Shown one piece after another: positions 1 through 26,420 of a stretch of 64,000 nucleotides of DNA. The translations under genes and the position numbers were made by a program. The stretch covers positions 279,367-343,366 of the forward strand of contig SSNP01000298.1 of assembly GCA_006937955.1 (NCBI GenBank). The letters run 5' to 3'. The DNA comes from Pachypanchax playfairii (taxonomy: Eukaryota > Chordata > Actinopteri > Cyprinodontiformes > Aplocheilidae). The notes under the pieces are model-generated. The model was not told where the DNA came from. It did not search any database and was given only the letters and a program-made list of their open reading frames with translations. Numbering within the stretch: position 1 is the stretch's first letter; each line of letters begins with the position of its first letter.

Positions 1-15433
<15,433 letters not shown>

Positions 15434-16079
15434 CTTTAACACTCCGGCAGAAAAAACAGCAGGAAAAGAAAAATACTAAAGTCCGGCAGAGAAACAGGAA
15501 GTCTACAGGAGAAACTGAATCTTCAGGCCCATTAACATTTTCTGAAACTCTCCAAAACAAACTGATAGAAAGAGAAAATGACAAAGAGGAAGATAAAAAA
15601 AAATGTTTTTTAATGTCTGTTCGTACTTTGGTTCTGTTTTAAAAATTTATTTCAAGTTTTCACGGAACAGAGAACAGAAAAACAGCAGTGTTGAAGTTTT
15701 TGACGAACTGTCAGTCAGCTGACATGTTAAAACCCTCAGAGACAGAAAGAAAGAAAAGAGGAGGAGGAAAAAGAAATAAAATCCTCGGAGAAAACGAGAG
15801 AAAAAACAGAATCAGATCCGGAAGGAGAATCAAACACAAGCACTGAGTCTTTTTTCTTTTCCCTAAAGAGAGGAGGAGAGGCGGCCCAGGATGGAGGAGA
15901 AACTCTCAGCCCTGCGGCCCCACAGGACTGGACGCCAAAACCCAAAAACCCCACGGGTCTTCCTCTGAGTCCCTGACATCACAGCGAGGGGTGGAGCCTG
16001 GCCATAAAAGGAGAGAGAGAGAGAGGGAAGGAGGGAAGGAGGAGGAGGCTGAGACAAACCAATCAGACAGACTGAGAGC

Positions 16080-16080
<1 letters not shown>

Positions 16081-16131
<51 letters not shown>
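16081..16131. repeat. (GT)n microsatellite
   Basis: About 25 uninterrupted GT units. Confidence 0.95.
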
Positions 16132-16133
<2 letters not shown>

Positions 16134-16194
16134 ATGTGCCTTTTTGAGTGTGCTGCTCTCACCAGTCCCACCAGTGAAGGTACTGGTGCAGACA

Positions 16195-16450
16195 GCTGCA
16201 GAAACATGGACCATCAGATCCGGGCCTCGGTGGTTCAGGGTCCAGAGACCGTCCCCTGACTGCAGCAGAACCTTGGAGTCTACGGTTCTTCAGAAACATG
16301 GACCATCAGATCCGGGCCTCGGTGGTTCAGGGTCCAGAGTCCGTCCCCTGACTGCAGCAGAACCTTGGAGTCTACAGTTCTTCAGAAACATGGACCATCA
16401 GATCCGGGCCTCGGTGGTTCAGGGTCCAGAGTCCGTCCCCTGACTGCAGT
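16195..16450. repeat. 92-bp tandem triplicate
   Basis: The word gaaacatggaccatcagatc starts at 16201, 16293 and 16385, an exact 92-bp period. The second and third copies share variants (gagtcc against gagacc). The open frame that crosses it is repeat-driven. Confidence 0.9.
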
Positions 16451-17683
16451 GATTCTTTTTTCATACGTTACTTTAGGTTTTAGGACTTGTCAGAACATCA
16501 TGGTTTACAAAAAGACTCTGTACCGAACAGAACCGAACCAACACCACCACTTTGCCAACCAACATGTTGGATCAGAACCTGAAGGCAATCATCAGAACAG
16601 TTGCATCGAACAGCATTAAAACTTTCTGGGTCGGTCTGTAGAAAGTTTCTGGTTTCATGTCTGATGTTTGAGCCGAGCTCTTCTGGACTTTTCTTCTCCA
16701 TCAGAACTTTCATCCATCCAGCTCAAAAGTTCTAATCCAGGAGTCCATGTTAGACCAGAACCATGTGCAGGAACCAGAAAGAAATCCAACTGTTGTATTT
16801 GGGTTGTACATTCTAGTCGGATCTTCTGCTGGGTCCGGTTCAGGTGTTTGATAGCAGAGTGACATACGGTGAGTTCTGATTGGACCAGATCAAATGATTT
16901 CAATTCAGAATTTACAGTCTGGAATTAAAATCAGACACAGTGACAAGCCAACATTAAAGTACCATCCAAGTCCAGAAAAATATTCTGAAGATCGACTCAA
17001 GGACACGATGTCCTTTCCTCTGTGTACTGACAGGGAGACAGACGGGGTGCTGGTCCAGGATTTCTAAAACTATCTGCAGCTCTGCAGGTTTTAGGAAAAC
17101 CTCCATGAAATGTCCCAGGGTGAGTTTCTGTTCCAGCAGATTAACGGATCAGCTGCAGTTGTTCGTGTCGGCTCACTAACGATCGGTGTCATGTTTTATT
17201 TCAGATCCAGATGTTTTTATCTTCTGTCTCCCAGCCAGAAGCAGAAGCTGCTGCTCATTACGTTTAGCTGATTAACTCCAAAGTGTCAGACAGAAAGTGA
17301 GTAATGGCGCTCGGGTCTTCTGGGAGTGAAGGCCTCCGAGGCTCGGAGGGGTGGGCCGAGTCTGAAATGAGGAGCTGAAAAACCAACAAGAGGAAGAAAG
17401 GAAGAAGACAGAAGGACGGAGGACAGAGGAGAAAGAAAGGAGGACAAGAAGAAGACGACGTTTATATTTTTATTAAGAGAAATAAAACCGATCGGGATGG
17501 AAGGAGGAACAAAAAAGGATTAAAAGAAAGAACAAAAAAAACTCCTTAAAAAAGAAGAAAAAAAGAAGAGACGCGAGCCGGTGAGTTCCTGATTGATTAA
17601 AATATCTGAACTGATCTATTCTGATTGGTCCTCTATGATGATCAGCTCTAATTGATCAGTTCTGATTGTATGCTTCTTGCACA

Positions 17684-17703
17684 CGCACACACACACACAC
17701 ACA

Positions 17704-17776
<73 letters not shown>

Positions 17777-17826
17777 CACACCCACACAAGCACACACACG
17801 CACACGCACACACACACACACACACA
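17684..17826. repeat. (CA)n microsatellite
   Basis: Interrupted CA tract adjoining copy 1 of the GGGGACC repeat. Confidence 0.95.
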
Positions 17827-18112
17827 AGTGTGTTTTGTTATCCTTATGGGGACCGTCCATTGACTTCCATTGATTTTAGTAACTAGATTTATACCTAACC
17901 CAAACCCTTTTCCTAACCTTAACCATTACTGATCTATAACTAACCCTAAGACTAACTAAAACTCTATTCACACCATACCTATAAACCTAACCCCTAACCC
18001 TAAAAAGGGGAGTCCCCCTCATGGGGACCAGGCTTCGGTCCCCACAAGAACCCTCGGACCCCAGAAAGATAGTAAAAGTCAGGAAACGGGTCCCCAGGAG
18101 GTCAGAAATACA
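17827..18112 (+). mobile_element. CA-flanked GGGGACC interspersed repeat, copy 1
   Basis: About 285 bp starting gtgttttgttatccttatgg and ending ggaggtcagaaatacaaacc. It contains a CCTAACCCTAACCC-like centre and paired GGGGACC/GGTCCCC words, and has CA tracts at both ends. Copies 2 (22421-22709) and 3 (52569-52858) are near-identical in the opposite orientation. No coding potential. I recognise it as a common fish repeat but cannot name a class. Confidence 0.75.
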
Positions 18113-18113
18113 A

Positions 18114-18165
<52 letters not shown>

Positions 18166-18195
18166 CTACACACTCACCTACACACTCACCTACAG
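18113..18195. repeat. (CA)n plus ctcacctacaca repeat
   Basis: CA tract followed by three ctcaccta-cacac units. Confidence 0.9.
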
Positions 18196-18790
18196 CAATT
18201 AAAAACAGGGAAATTTTATTTATTCTGTAATTAATTTAGCTTTTATTGGATTTTTGAATATTTTTAATAAAAATTATTTTTAAAAAACAATTTTCCTAAA
18301 GTTTGTTTTTGTTGTTTTGTTTACAGTCTCAGCTCACCGAACGCTGTATGAAAATCACAGAAGTGCTTCAGTATTGAAGAGGAGTGGATGACTGAAAGAT
18401 CCTCCGTCCCTTCCAGTCCATACACAAACTCACTTTGTGGGTCGGAACCAGAAACATTTCAGGGATTTCATTTTGATTCTATTTTCAGAAAGCAAAAAAA
18501 CTAAATAAAACTGAGTGGCTAAATGATAAAAATAATATTTTTGTTTTGTTTTAAAGTGTTAAAAAAAAATCTGATTTAGTTTAAAAAACAGATATACTGA
18601 ATCTTTTTTGGATTTTTTTATCTCTGAATTAATAAATTAGAATAAAAAGGAATTTTATTAAGCAAAATAAGTGACGTTAAAAAATTCTGTTTTCATATTT
18701 TATGAATTTTAAATTTGAATGCAAATATTTTACAACTCTTACATTAAAACATGCCAGAGTTTATTTTTAAATAAAGTTTTAATTCATTTT
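18196..18790. other. AT-rich intergenic, nothing recognised
   Basis: Rich in A/T runs, with no ORF of interest, no known repeat and no RNA gene seen. Confidence 0.5.
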
Positions 18791-18794
18791 TATG

Positions 18795-18962
18795 CATGTG
18801 ACACTAATGGTTTGGGTTAGTAAAATCAATGGAAGTCAATACAATGGTTACACAAGTATAGCAATATGAGTGTGTGTGTCTGTGTGCGTGTGCGCATGTG
18901 GGTCTGTGTGTCTGTGTGCGTGCGCGTATGTGGGTCTGTGTGTGTGTGTGTGTGTGTGTGTG
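18795..18962 (-). mobile_element. Degenerate partial GGGGACC repeat with GT tract
   Basis: The words ggtttgggttagtaaaatca and atggaagtcaat match one end of the copies at 22421 and 52569. They are followed by a CA-tract-like GT run with gtctgtgtgcg variants. The GGGGACC half is missing. Confidence 0.55.
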
Positions 18963-19164
18963 ATGATGGGAATGCCCTACGCAGACATATTTGCATTTAA
19001 ATAGCAACATCAACCGGAGCCTACGGTGCTGCACTGGCAGGTTTCTCTCATGTCACCACAAAGTCAGATGGGCCACCCAACAAACACACACAGATATGAA
19101 CACACTGAAACACACACTCAGCTGACTTAGTACAAAACATTGATTCGTATGTTCAGTTCAAACG

Positions 19165-19580
19165 GCAGCATTTAAAGAGCATGAGCATGTGTCTCTGTGA
19201 TTGTTGTAATTCTTTATTATCAGGATGTTCTAATAGTGCTGTTAAAGACCTCCAGCTGATCCAAAATACTGCTGCCAGAGTTCTGATGAGAGTTAGAAGG
19301 AGAGACCATATTTCTCCTGTTTTAGCATCACTTCATTGGCTCCCTGTAAGGTCTAGAATAAAGTTTAAAATCTCACATATAAACATCTAAACAACCAGGA
19401 TCTGTCTAATATTAAAGATCTTATTGTTCCATATGTTCCTAACAGAACACTCTCAGACTGCAGGTCTGCTTCCGGTTCCTAGAGGTTCTAAAACTAAAAC
19501 GGGAGAAAGAGCTTTGAGTTATCAGGTTCCTCTCCTGTAGAACCAGATTCCACTTTTTATCCATCAGACAGAAACTCTGT
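19165..19580 (+). pseudogene. L2-like LINE reverse transcriptase C-terminal fragment
   Basis: The frame at 19181-19390 encodes CNSLLSGCSNSAVKDLQLIQ, followed by NTAARVLMRVRRRDHISPVL and ASLHWLPVRSRIKFK. This is the hallmark end of CR1/L2-clade reverse transcriptases in fish. The match continues in other frames to about 19550 (TAGLLPVPR; ERALSYQ), so frameshifts and stops have inactivated it. Only the 3' end of the element is present, the usual product of 5' truncation. Confidence 0.8.
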
Positions 19581-21320
19581 TAGCTTAGGTTCTCCTGGTC
19601 CATCCCTTTAGTTATGCTGCTGTAGTCTCAGACTACTGGAGGTTCTCCTGGTCCATCCCTTTAGTTATGCTGCTATAGTCTCAAACTGCTGGAGGTTCTC
19701 CTGGTCCATCCCTTTAGTTATGGTGCTGTAGTCTCAGACTACTGGAGGTTCTCCTGGTCCATCCCTTTAGTTATGCTGCTGTAGTCTCAGACTACTGGAG
19801 GTTCTCCTGGTCCATCCCTTTAGTTATGCTGCTATAGTCTCAGACTACTGGAGGTTCTCCTGGTCTATCCCTTTAGTTATGCTGCTGTAGTCTCAGACTA
19901 CTGGAGGTTCTCCTGGTCCATCCCTTTAGTTATGCTGCTGTAGTCTCAGACTGCTGGAGGCTCTCATGGTCCATCCCTTTAGTTATGCTGCTGTAGTCTC
20001 AGACTACTGGAGGTTCTCCTGGTCCATCCCTTTTGTTATGCTGCTATACTGCTTGAGGTTCTCCTGGTTCATCCCTTTAGTTATGCTGCTATAGTTTCAG
20101 ACTGCTGGAGGTTCTCCCGATCCATCCCTTTAGTTATGCTGCTATAGTCTCAGACTGCTGGAGGTTGTCCCAGTCCATCCCTTTAGTTATGCTGCTATAG
20201 TCTCAGACTGCTGGAGGTTCTCCTGATCCATTCCTTTAATTATGCTGCTATGGTCTCAGACTGCCGGGGGTTCTACTGGTCCATCCCTTTAGTTATGCTG
20301 CTATAGTCTCAGACTGCTGGAGGTTGTCCCAGTCCATCCCTTTAGTTATGCTGCTATAGTCTCAGACTGCTTGAGGTTCTCCTGGTCCATCCCTTTAGTT
20401 ATGCTGCTATAGTCTCAGACTGCTTGAGGTTCTCCTGATCCATCCCTTTAGTTATGCTGCTATAGTCTCAGACTGCTGGAGGTTGTCCTGATCCATCCCT
20501 TTAGTTATGCTGCTATAGTCTCAGACTGCTGGAGGTTGTCCCAGTCCATCCCTTTAGTTATGCTGCTATAGTCTCAGACTGCTGGAGGTTCTCCTGATCC
20601 ATTCCTTTAATTATGCTGCTATGGTCTCAGACTGCCGGGGGTTCTACTGGTCCATCCCTTTAGTTATGCTGCTATAGTCTCAGACTGCTGGAGGTTGTCC
20701 CAGTCCATCCCTTTAGTTATGCTGCTATAGTCTCAGACTGCTGGAGGTTCTCCTGGTCCATCCCTTTAGTTATGCTGCTGTAGTCTCAGACTACTGGAGG
20801 TTCTCCTGGTCCATCCCTTTAGTTATGCTGCTATAGTCTCAGACTGCTGGAGGTTCTCCTGATCCATTCCTTTAATTATGCTGCTATGGTCTCAGACTGC
20901 CGGGGGTTCTACTGGTCCATCCCTTTAGTTATGCTGCTATAGTCTCAGACTGCTGGAGGTTGTCCCAGTCCATCCCTTTAGTTATGCTGCTATAGTCTCA
21001 GACTGCTGGAGGTTCTCCTGATCCATTCCTTTAATTATGCTGCTATGGTCTCAGACTGCCGGGGGTTCTACTGGTCCATCCCTTTAGTTATGCTGCTATA
21101 GTCTCAGACTGCTGGAGGTTGTCCCAGTCCATCCCTTTAATTATGCTGCTATAGTCTCAGACTGCTGGAGGTTGTCCCAGTCTATCCTTTTAGTTATGCT
21201 GCTATACTTCTTGAGGTTCTCCTGGTCCATCCCTTTAGTTATGCTGCTATACTGCTTGAGGTTCTCCTGGTCCATCCCTTTAGTTATGCTGCTACAGTCT
21301 CAGACTGCTGGAGGACATAC
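19581..21320 (+). repeat. 53-bp minisatellite derived from LINE 3' region
   Basis: About 32 units of roughly 53 bp. The core word is ccctttagttatgctgctat, followed by agtctcagactgctggaggt. The unit matches what I remember of the 3' UTR of fish L2 elements, and it sits exactly between the RT fragment and the LINE tail. Variants form higher-order groups, for example the tccattcctttaattatg unit recurring after about 300 bp. Confidence 0.88.
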
Positions 21321-21970
21321 TGACCACATTCTTCACTCTGCAATTCCATGACAGACCTGAACTAGGACTGGAGAGATCCTTCAGCAGATCCAGTGGATCA
21401 TCTAATGTATGATCAGTTTTCAGCAAACAGTTCTCTGAGAATCACCTTATTGAAGATAAAATCCTGTTTCTTGTCCATGAAACCATGTTATTTGGGGGAT
21501 GTTTTTACAAAGAGGTGTCCTTTGAGATGTGTATGTGAACAGGACTGAATCCACTTCTTTAAAGATGTTCCAACTTGAGAAGCTTTTCATGTCTTTAGGG
21601 TGATGCTGATGGTTCTTGTTTTCTCTAGAACAGGAAAGGTCATTTTCTGATGGAGTATCTATTGTTTGATAATCTGTGAAGGATGTCTGAGACTGTTTCT
21701 GGCTCCAGTGTCATGGGCAGCGTCTAGAGATGTGTCGTGTTAAACTGACTGGGATGTTATTCTGCATTTGGTAAAAACATTGATTTGATGGTCAGAAGTT
21801 GTATTTTATCTTGTGTTAGTATTTATTTATTTTTATCATCATGTGGCTCATTGACTGGTCTATGTCCTGTGTGGTATATGTGTGAAATATATATATGTAT
21901 GTATGATGTGCTGTGAATCAGGACTGCAAACAGCTCCTCAGGGATTAATAAAATAATCTGATTCTGACCA
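21321..21970 (+). mobile_element. L2-like LINE 3' tail
   Basis: Non-coding continuation of the element (gacctgaactaggactggag), ending gggattaataaaataatctg then attctga, a typical L2 LINE 3' terminus. Confidence 0.65.
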
Positions 21971-22376
21971 CTAGATGGCAGCAATCATCCTGTCTTGAAC
22001 CTTTCAGTTAGACAATGTTATTTATCACGGTGATCATCATTTCAGCAGTAACAAGTTAAACTCACATTTACAAAACGTTTCTTCCTGTTTGGACCTCAAA
22101 TGAAATGTAAAAACGTTTTTGCTTAATGTTGATGTTCTATATCATCTTTCTGTTTGTTCTCATTTCATCTCTCATGTGTGTTTTACTGACGGGTTCTATT
22201 GAAGTCTAAGAATAATTTACTACGTGTGTTTGGTTCTAATGCAGTTCTGTTATTTGGTTTCACAGTTTCAGGTTCATGTTTGGTTCCCTTTTCAGTTCTG
22301 TGGAGTTCTGAGTTTCAACTCGTGGGTTTGGGTCTGTGTTTAGTTCTCAGTCCTGTTTCTGTTCAGCACCTCTGTG

Positions 22377-22377
<1 letters not shown>

Positions 22378-22420
<43 letters not shown>
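22378..22420. repeat. (GT)n microsatellite
   Basis: Left border tract of GGGGACC repeat copy 2. Confidence 0.95.
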
Positions 22421-22423
<3 letters not shown>

Positions 22424-22709
22424 TTGTATTTCTGACCTCCTGGGGACCAGTTTCCTGACTTTTACTATCTTTCTGGGGTCCGAGGGTTCTTGTGGGGACC
22501 GAAGCCTGGTCCCCATGGGGGGGAATCCCCTTTTTAGGGTTAGGGGTTAGGTTTATAGGTATGGTGTGAATAGAGTTTTAGTTAGTCTTAGGGTTAGTTA
22601 TAGATCAGTAATGGTTAAGGTTAGTAAAAGGGTTTGGGTTAGGTATAAATCTAGTTACTAAAATCAATGGAAGTCAATGGACGGTCCCCATAAGGATAAC
22701 AAAACACAC
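22421..22709 (-). mobile_element. CA-flanked GGGGACC interspersed repeat, copy 2
   Basis: Reverse orientation relative to copy 1. Same boundaries at GT tracts on both sides. It carries ggggggaatcccc where copies 1 and 3 have the gagggggactcccc type. Confidence 0.75.

Positions 22710-22755
<46 letters not shown>
22710..22755. repeat. (GT)n microsatellite
   Basis: Right border tract of GGGGACC repeat copy 2. Confidence 0.95.
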
Positions 22756-22756
<1 letters not shown>

Positions 22757-23280
22757 GGGGCTGGAGCAGGCTGCACTGGGATCTGGGAATTCTCTGTCCC
22801 ATCAGAGCGTCTCTCAGGTGGACGACCAGCTCCACCAAGTGGACAGATGGAGAGAATCAGCTGTTAATAAAAGTGTGTCTGCTAGTGATGAAGAATCTGA
22901 TGTCAGAACTGAAACTTAGAAAGAAACAGATCTTAAAAACAGAAACAATGTGATGAAGATGAGAAGTAATGAAGTCATCTGAACTGTGAGACAAACTGAT
23001 GAACACAGTCGAGACTAACAGAAATAATTTCAATATTCAAATGTATCACTATCGAATCATGTAGCAATAAAAAAACAGATAAACAGAGGACGTCGTGTCA
23101 ACTTTATTTCTTAGAGCTAATTTTGAGACAACAATTCAACACTGGCTTCCTGTGTTATTTAACAAAAAGAAAATTCATTAAACTTATATTGAAATTATTT
23201 GTCACCGTTAAATTGTGAGAGGACAAAGTCTTGTTTTTAGATTAAAATATATATATACTGTATATACTGTATATATGTAT
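22756..23280. other. Intergenic, nothing recognised
   Basis: No known repeat, ORF family or RNA gene seen. Confidence 0.45.
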
Positions 23281-23283
23281 ATA

Positions 23284-23660
23284 TATGTGTGGTATACATT
23301 GTGGTGGTTGATAAAGAGCAGAGGAAAGCAGTTGTGGTGGATGTGGCGATACCAAGTGATGGCAACATCAGGAAGAAGGAACATGAGAAACTTGAGAAAT
23401 ACCAAGGGCTCAGAGAGGAGCTAGAGAAGACTTGGAAGATGAAGGTGACAATAGTACCCGTGGTAATCGGAGCACTTGGGGCAGTAACCCCCAAACTGGA
23501 GGAATGGCTCTAGCAGATCCCTGGAAGAACCTCAGACATCTCAGTCCAGAACTACTGCACAGAACCCTCAAGCTCCCAGACCTCTGGTAGAGGACCCGAG
23601 CTTGGAACGGGAAAAAACACCACCCAGTGGCGAGAAGGGAATTTATTTATATATAGATAT
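23284..23660 (+). pseudogene. RLE-type (R4/Rex6-like) LINE C-terminal fragment
   Basis: An open frame encodes VVDKEQRKAVVVDVAIPSDG, then NIRKKEHEKLEKYQGLREEL, then TIVPVVIGALGAVTPKLEEW and a stop. I recognise this as the restriction-like endonuclease end of fish non-LTR elements; the VVDVAIPSD stretch is in the right place for the catalytic Asp. The 3' UTR (ggtagaggacccgagcttgg, then a homopolymer-rich end) follows. A second 3' end lies at 43190-43345 in reverse. Class assignment is from memory. Confidence 0.65.
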
Positions 23661-24180
23661 ATTTTATTTATTTTTATTAAACTGAAATAATCCTGAAAGA
23701 CTAGAAAACAACTCTGAGTAGGATCCTGAAACCATCAAAGTTCTGGGCATTTTAGGGTTTTTTTTTAACGTGATGTGTTTTTCCAGGTTTTCCTGTGATT
23801 TTATTTTGTAGGGTTGTTTCCTTTTCACTTAGTGCCTTTTTGGGCTTTTGGTCCTATTTACTCTGTTTCTTTCTGTCTGTCTCAGATTCTTTTTGGTGAG
23901 TTTGTTTTTAGATTATAATGTTATTTTCGCTCTGTGGTTTAGTTTCTTATTATTTCGTTTTTATCTGGTTTTGATCTGCTGCCTTCATCCTCTGTTCCTC
24001 ATTAAACTTTGGGCTTTGTTCTCACCTCTTCTCCCTCCTCCTGATCCTTCTGCTGTCCTTCTCCTCAGATACCAACCTTCCTTCTACATAAGTGCTCTTC
24101 TCGACTGAAGTCCCTTGTCAGTGCCCATCGTCAGATCCACGTGGTTTGACTTCAGTATTCTCATGAATTTCTAGTAAGTA
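23661..24180 (+). other. T-rich intergenic, possible old repeat
   Basis: T-rich, with a cattaaactttgggctttg word of the kind seen at LINE or LTR ends. The 86-codon frame here is hydrophobic only because of T-richness, and I reject it as a gene. Confidence 0.35.
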
Positions 24181-24850
24181 AAACGTCCAACTTAAAGAAT
24201 CATGTGAAAGCGAGTGGAGACGTCCAGCTCACTGCAGCACAAATCTCCAGGACAGATAACCCCCTAAAGAGGGCCCAGGATGCAAACAGGCCCCGAGTGG
24301 AATGGGCCCTAATCCCGACCAGTACCTGCAGGCCCTGGCAGGAATAAATCAACCTTTTAGCCTCCACGATACAGTGGGAAAGCTGCTGCTTTGTGATGGG
24401 CTTACCCTTACAGGGTACGGCCCATGACACAAAGAGCCGGTCACTCCTGCGGCGGTCCCTTGTCCTGTCCACATATGCCCTCAGGTCACAGACTGGACAC
24501 AGCTTATGTACCTGCTTCCCCTCAGGTGAGGAAAAAGGTGGTGGAGAGAAAGCTGTGAGAGAAAAAGAGCCCACCACTTCAGGAACAAAAGCTGGGTTGG
24601 TTGGTCTTCAAAGACACCCTCACATCACCTGGTGCAAACTGGATAGGTGCACAGAGAGCGCCTGCACATCACTGATCCACTTGGCTGACACCAGAGTCAG
24701 AAACAACACCACCTTTAGTGACAGAGTCTTAAGGTCTTCTACTGGTTCAAACAGAGGTCCTGAAAAAGCTTTCAGCACCACGGACAGATCCAAAGAGAGC
24801 ACCAAAGGCCGAGACACAGAGAGAAGTCTGCATGCTCCCTTCATAAATCT
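24170..24850 (-). pseudogene. DIRS-type tyrosine recombinase, degraded
   Basis: The minus-strand frame 24844-24623 (CRLLSVSRPLVLSLDLSVVL) continues in the same frame after two stops (24622-24620 and 24613-24611). The second part holds LCPVCDLRAYVDRTRDRRRS, then ITKQQLSHCIVEAKRLIYS and RAHSTRGLFASWALFRGLS. This is the fish DIRS1-like recombinase, with the H-x-x-R motif as HSTR. Near the end the expected ARFYKLDV reads stop-F-F-K-L-D-V, so the nucleophilic Tyr is lost. No RT, RNase H or split repeats of a full DIRS are visible. Confidence 0.75.
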
Positions 24851-24987
24851 GGAATTTGTTTACTTTTTGTTTTCTAACTGTAGAAGAAAACATCAATCAA
24901 ACTGAAACTATATAACTCTTGAATGTTTTTCTGACTGTAGATTTACTGATACAGGCATGTAGAAAATATTGCTCCAATATTTCAGAG

Positions 24988-25200
24988 GATAGATGCCCAA
25001 CTCCAGTCCTCGAGGGTCTCTATCCTGCATGTTTTAGATATGTTCCTGCTTCAACACACCTGAATCCAATCTCTAACATCTCAGCGAGTCTAGCAGAAGC
25101 CTGTTAACGACCTGTTCATCTGCATCAAGTGTGTTGTAGCAGGGGAACATCTAAAACATGCAGGATAGCAGCCCTTCAGGCCTTGATTTGGGCACCCCTG
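24988..25200. mobile_element. hAT-like MITE (decayed)
   Basis: 213 bp with long inverted ends: tatcctgcatgttttagata near the left and its complement near the right, ending gggcacccctg. The 8-mers outside (tttcagag and tgttagac) match in only 5 of 8 positions. Same family as 55437-55649, where the duplication is clear. Confidence 0.6.
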
Positions 25201-25529
25201 TGTTAGACGTTGTCCCCGTTCTTTAATGTTATGACGATGGATTTTTAAATAAAACACAAAAGAAGAAGAGATTTCTTTCTGGTGTATTTATTTTAGCAAA
25301 ATGTTGTAACAGTATAAGACGAGAAGGAGATTTCAGCACCACTTCCTCAGCCCTAACCCTCTCCATGTCTCTGTGCCACACTGAGACCACACCTGAGATC
25401 CACCTGTACTAACCCAATACTGTCTGATCATCCTGGAGACCCTCGTCTTCATTAAAAACAACAAAACACAACGCAGAGTCGAGGGTTTGTGTGGACGTGC
25501 CAGAGAACTGAAGCTGGTTGCACATGGAA

Positions 25530-25736
25530 TTCACATGTTATCCTCATGCATGTGTGGGTTTTCTCTCCGGCTTCCTCCCGCAGGTGCATTAGGTGTGAGT
25601 GTGTTTGTGTCTATACGTGATGGACTGGGAACCTGACCAGGTGTAACCCCGCCCCCAGCCCAGTGACCTTTGGAGACACCAGGTTCCTGAGACCCCGAAC
25701 AGGAACAAGCACCTAAAGATAAGGATGGATGGTAAA
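25530..25736 (+). mobile_element. Teleost interspersed repeat ending in (GGAT)n
   Basis: Contains gggttttctctccggcttcc, gtgatggactgggaacctga and a terminal aaggatggatgg. This layout is widespread in fish genomes. No coding potential; I do not assign a class. Confidence 0.55.
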
Positions 25737-25860
25737 ACACGCCCCCTGCTGGTCAAATCTCTTCTTCGGTTTTCTGTCACCATGTGGTGGCGGTAATGCA
25801 CCATTAAAAACCAAGAAGAAGAAGAAGAAGAAGATAAACTTTTCCTCGCGCTCACAAAAG

Positions 25861-26032
25861 GCTTCCTGTTGGTTCCGTGTAAAATATTCAGTTTAAAAAC
25901 TGGAGCCTTTTTTTTTCTTTAATTTATTTGTGTTTGTGAGTAGGACCCGGGGTCAGAGGTCACAAACCCGGAACATAAACAAAACCAATAAAGGCCGTTG
26001 TTTTGGTTCAGTATTATCCTTTTCCAGCGGAT
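25861..26032 (+). promoter_or_regulatory. minpp1 5' flank / 5' UTR
   Basis: Sequence immediately upstream of the minpp1 ATG. No TATA box. The segment from 25908 onward is repeated at 33128 after an N. Confidence 0.4.
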
Positions 26033-26420
26033 ATGTTCCTCGTTTTTCGGCCCATATACGGACTCCTGCTGGCGGCTCTCAGCCTGGTTCTGACCCACCT
26101 CTCCGGTTCCTCTCCAGCAGTTCCGGACATCGCCGCTTACTTCGGAACCAAGAGCCGGTACGAGGAGGTGAACCCACACCTGCTGCGGGACGTTTTATCC
26201 GTGAACGCCTCCGTCCTGAGACCTCCACCGGGTGAGCGGTGTTCCCCGGTCCATTTGACTGCCGTCATCAGGCACGGCAGCCGGTACCCAACCGTTAAAA
26301 ATATCCGTAGGATCCACAAGCTGAGCGAGCTGGTCCGGAGAGAAGCTTCGAGCGGTTCCGCCGGCTGGCTGCGGGAGATCCGGGACCGCTGGGAGTCGTG
26401 GTACACCGATGACATGGACG
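26033..26420 (+). CDS. minpp1: minpp1 exon 1 (copy 1)
   Basis: Signal peptide, N-terminal region and the catalytic RHGSRYP. Donor gtaaga after GATGACATGGACG; it leaves one base of a Gly codon. Confidence 0.92.

Larger units (their letters stand above)
15434..17580. promoter_or_regulatory. ebf3 upstream region / probable 5' UTR and promoter (not resolved)
   Basis: Contains the sequence upstream of the ebf3 start, a CA/GT tract (16081-16131), a 92-bp triplicate (16201-16450) and a purine-rich GC-containing block (17270-17580). No TATA box or start site can be fixed from sequence. The block at 17330-17580 ends in a strong plus-strand donor (see findings). Confidence 0.35.

Noticed and set aside
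18021..18230. Telomere-like CCTAACCC words as an internal telomere site
   Set aside because: Only short runs inside the GGGGACC interspersed repeat, in all its copies; not a TTAGGG array.
23848..24108. Hydrophobic 86-codon frame resembling a membrane protein
   Set aside because: T-rich DNA gives Phe/Leu codons in any frame; no family, no start context, repeat-like surroundings.
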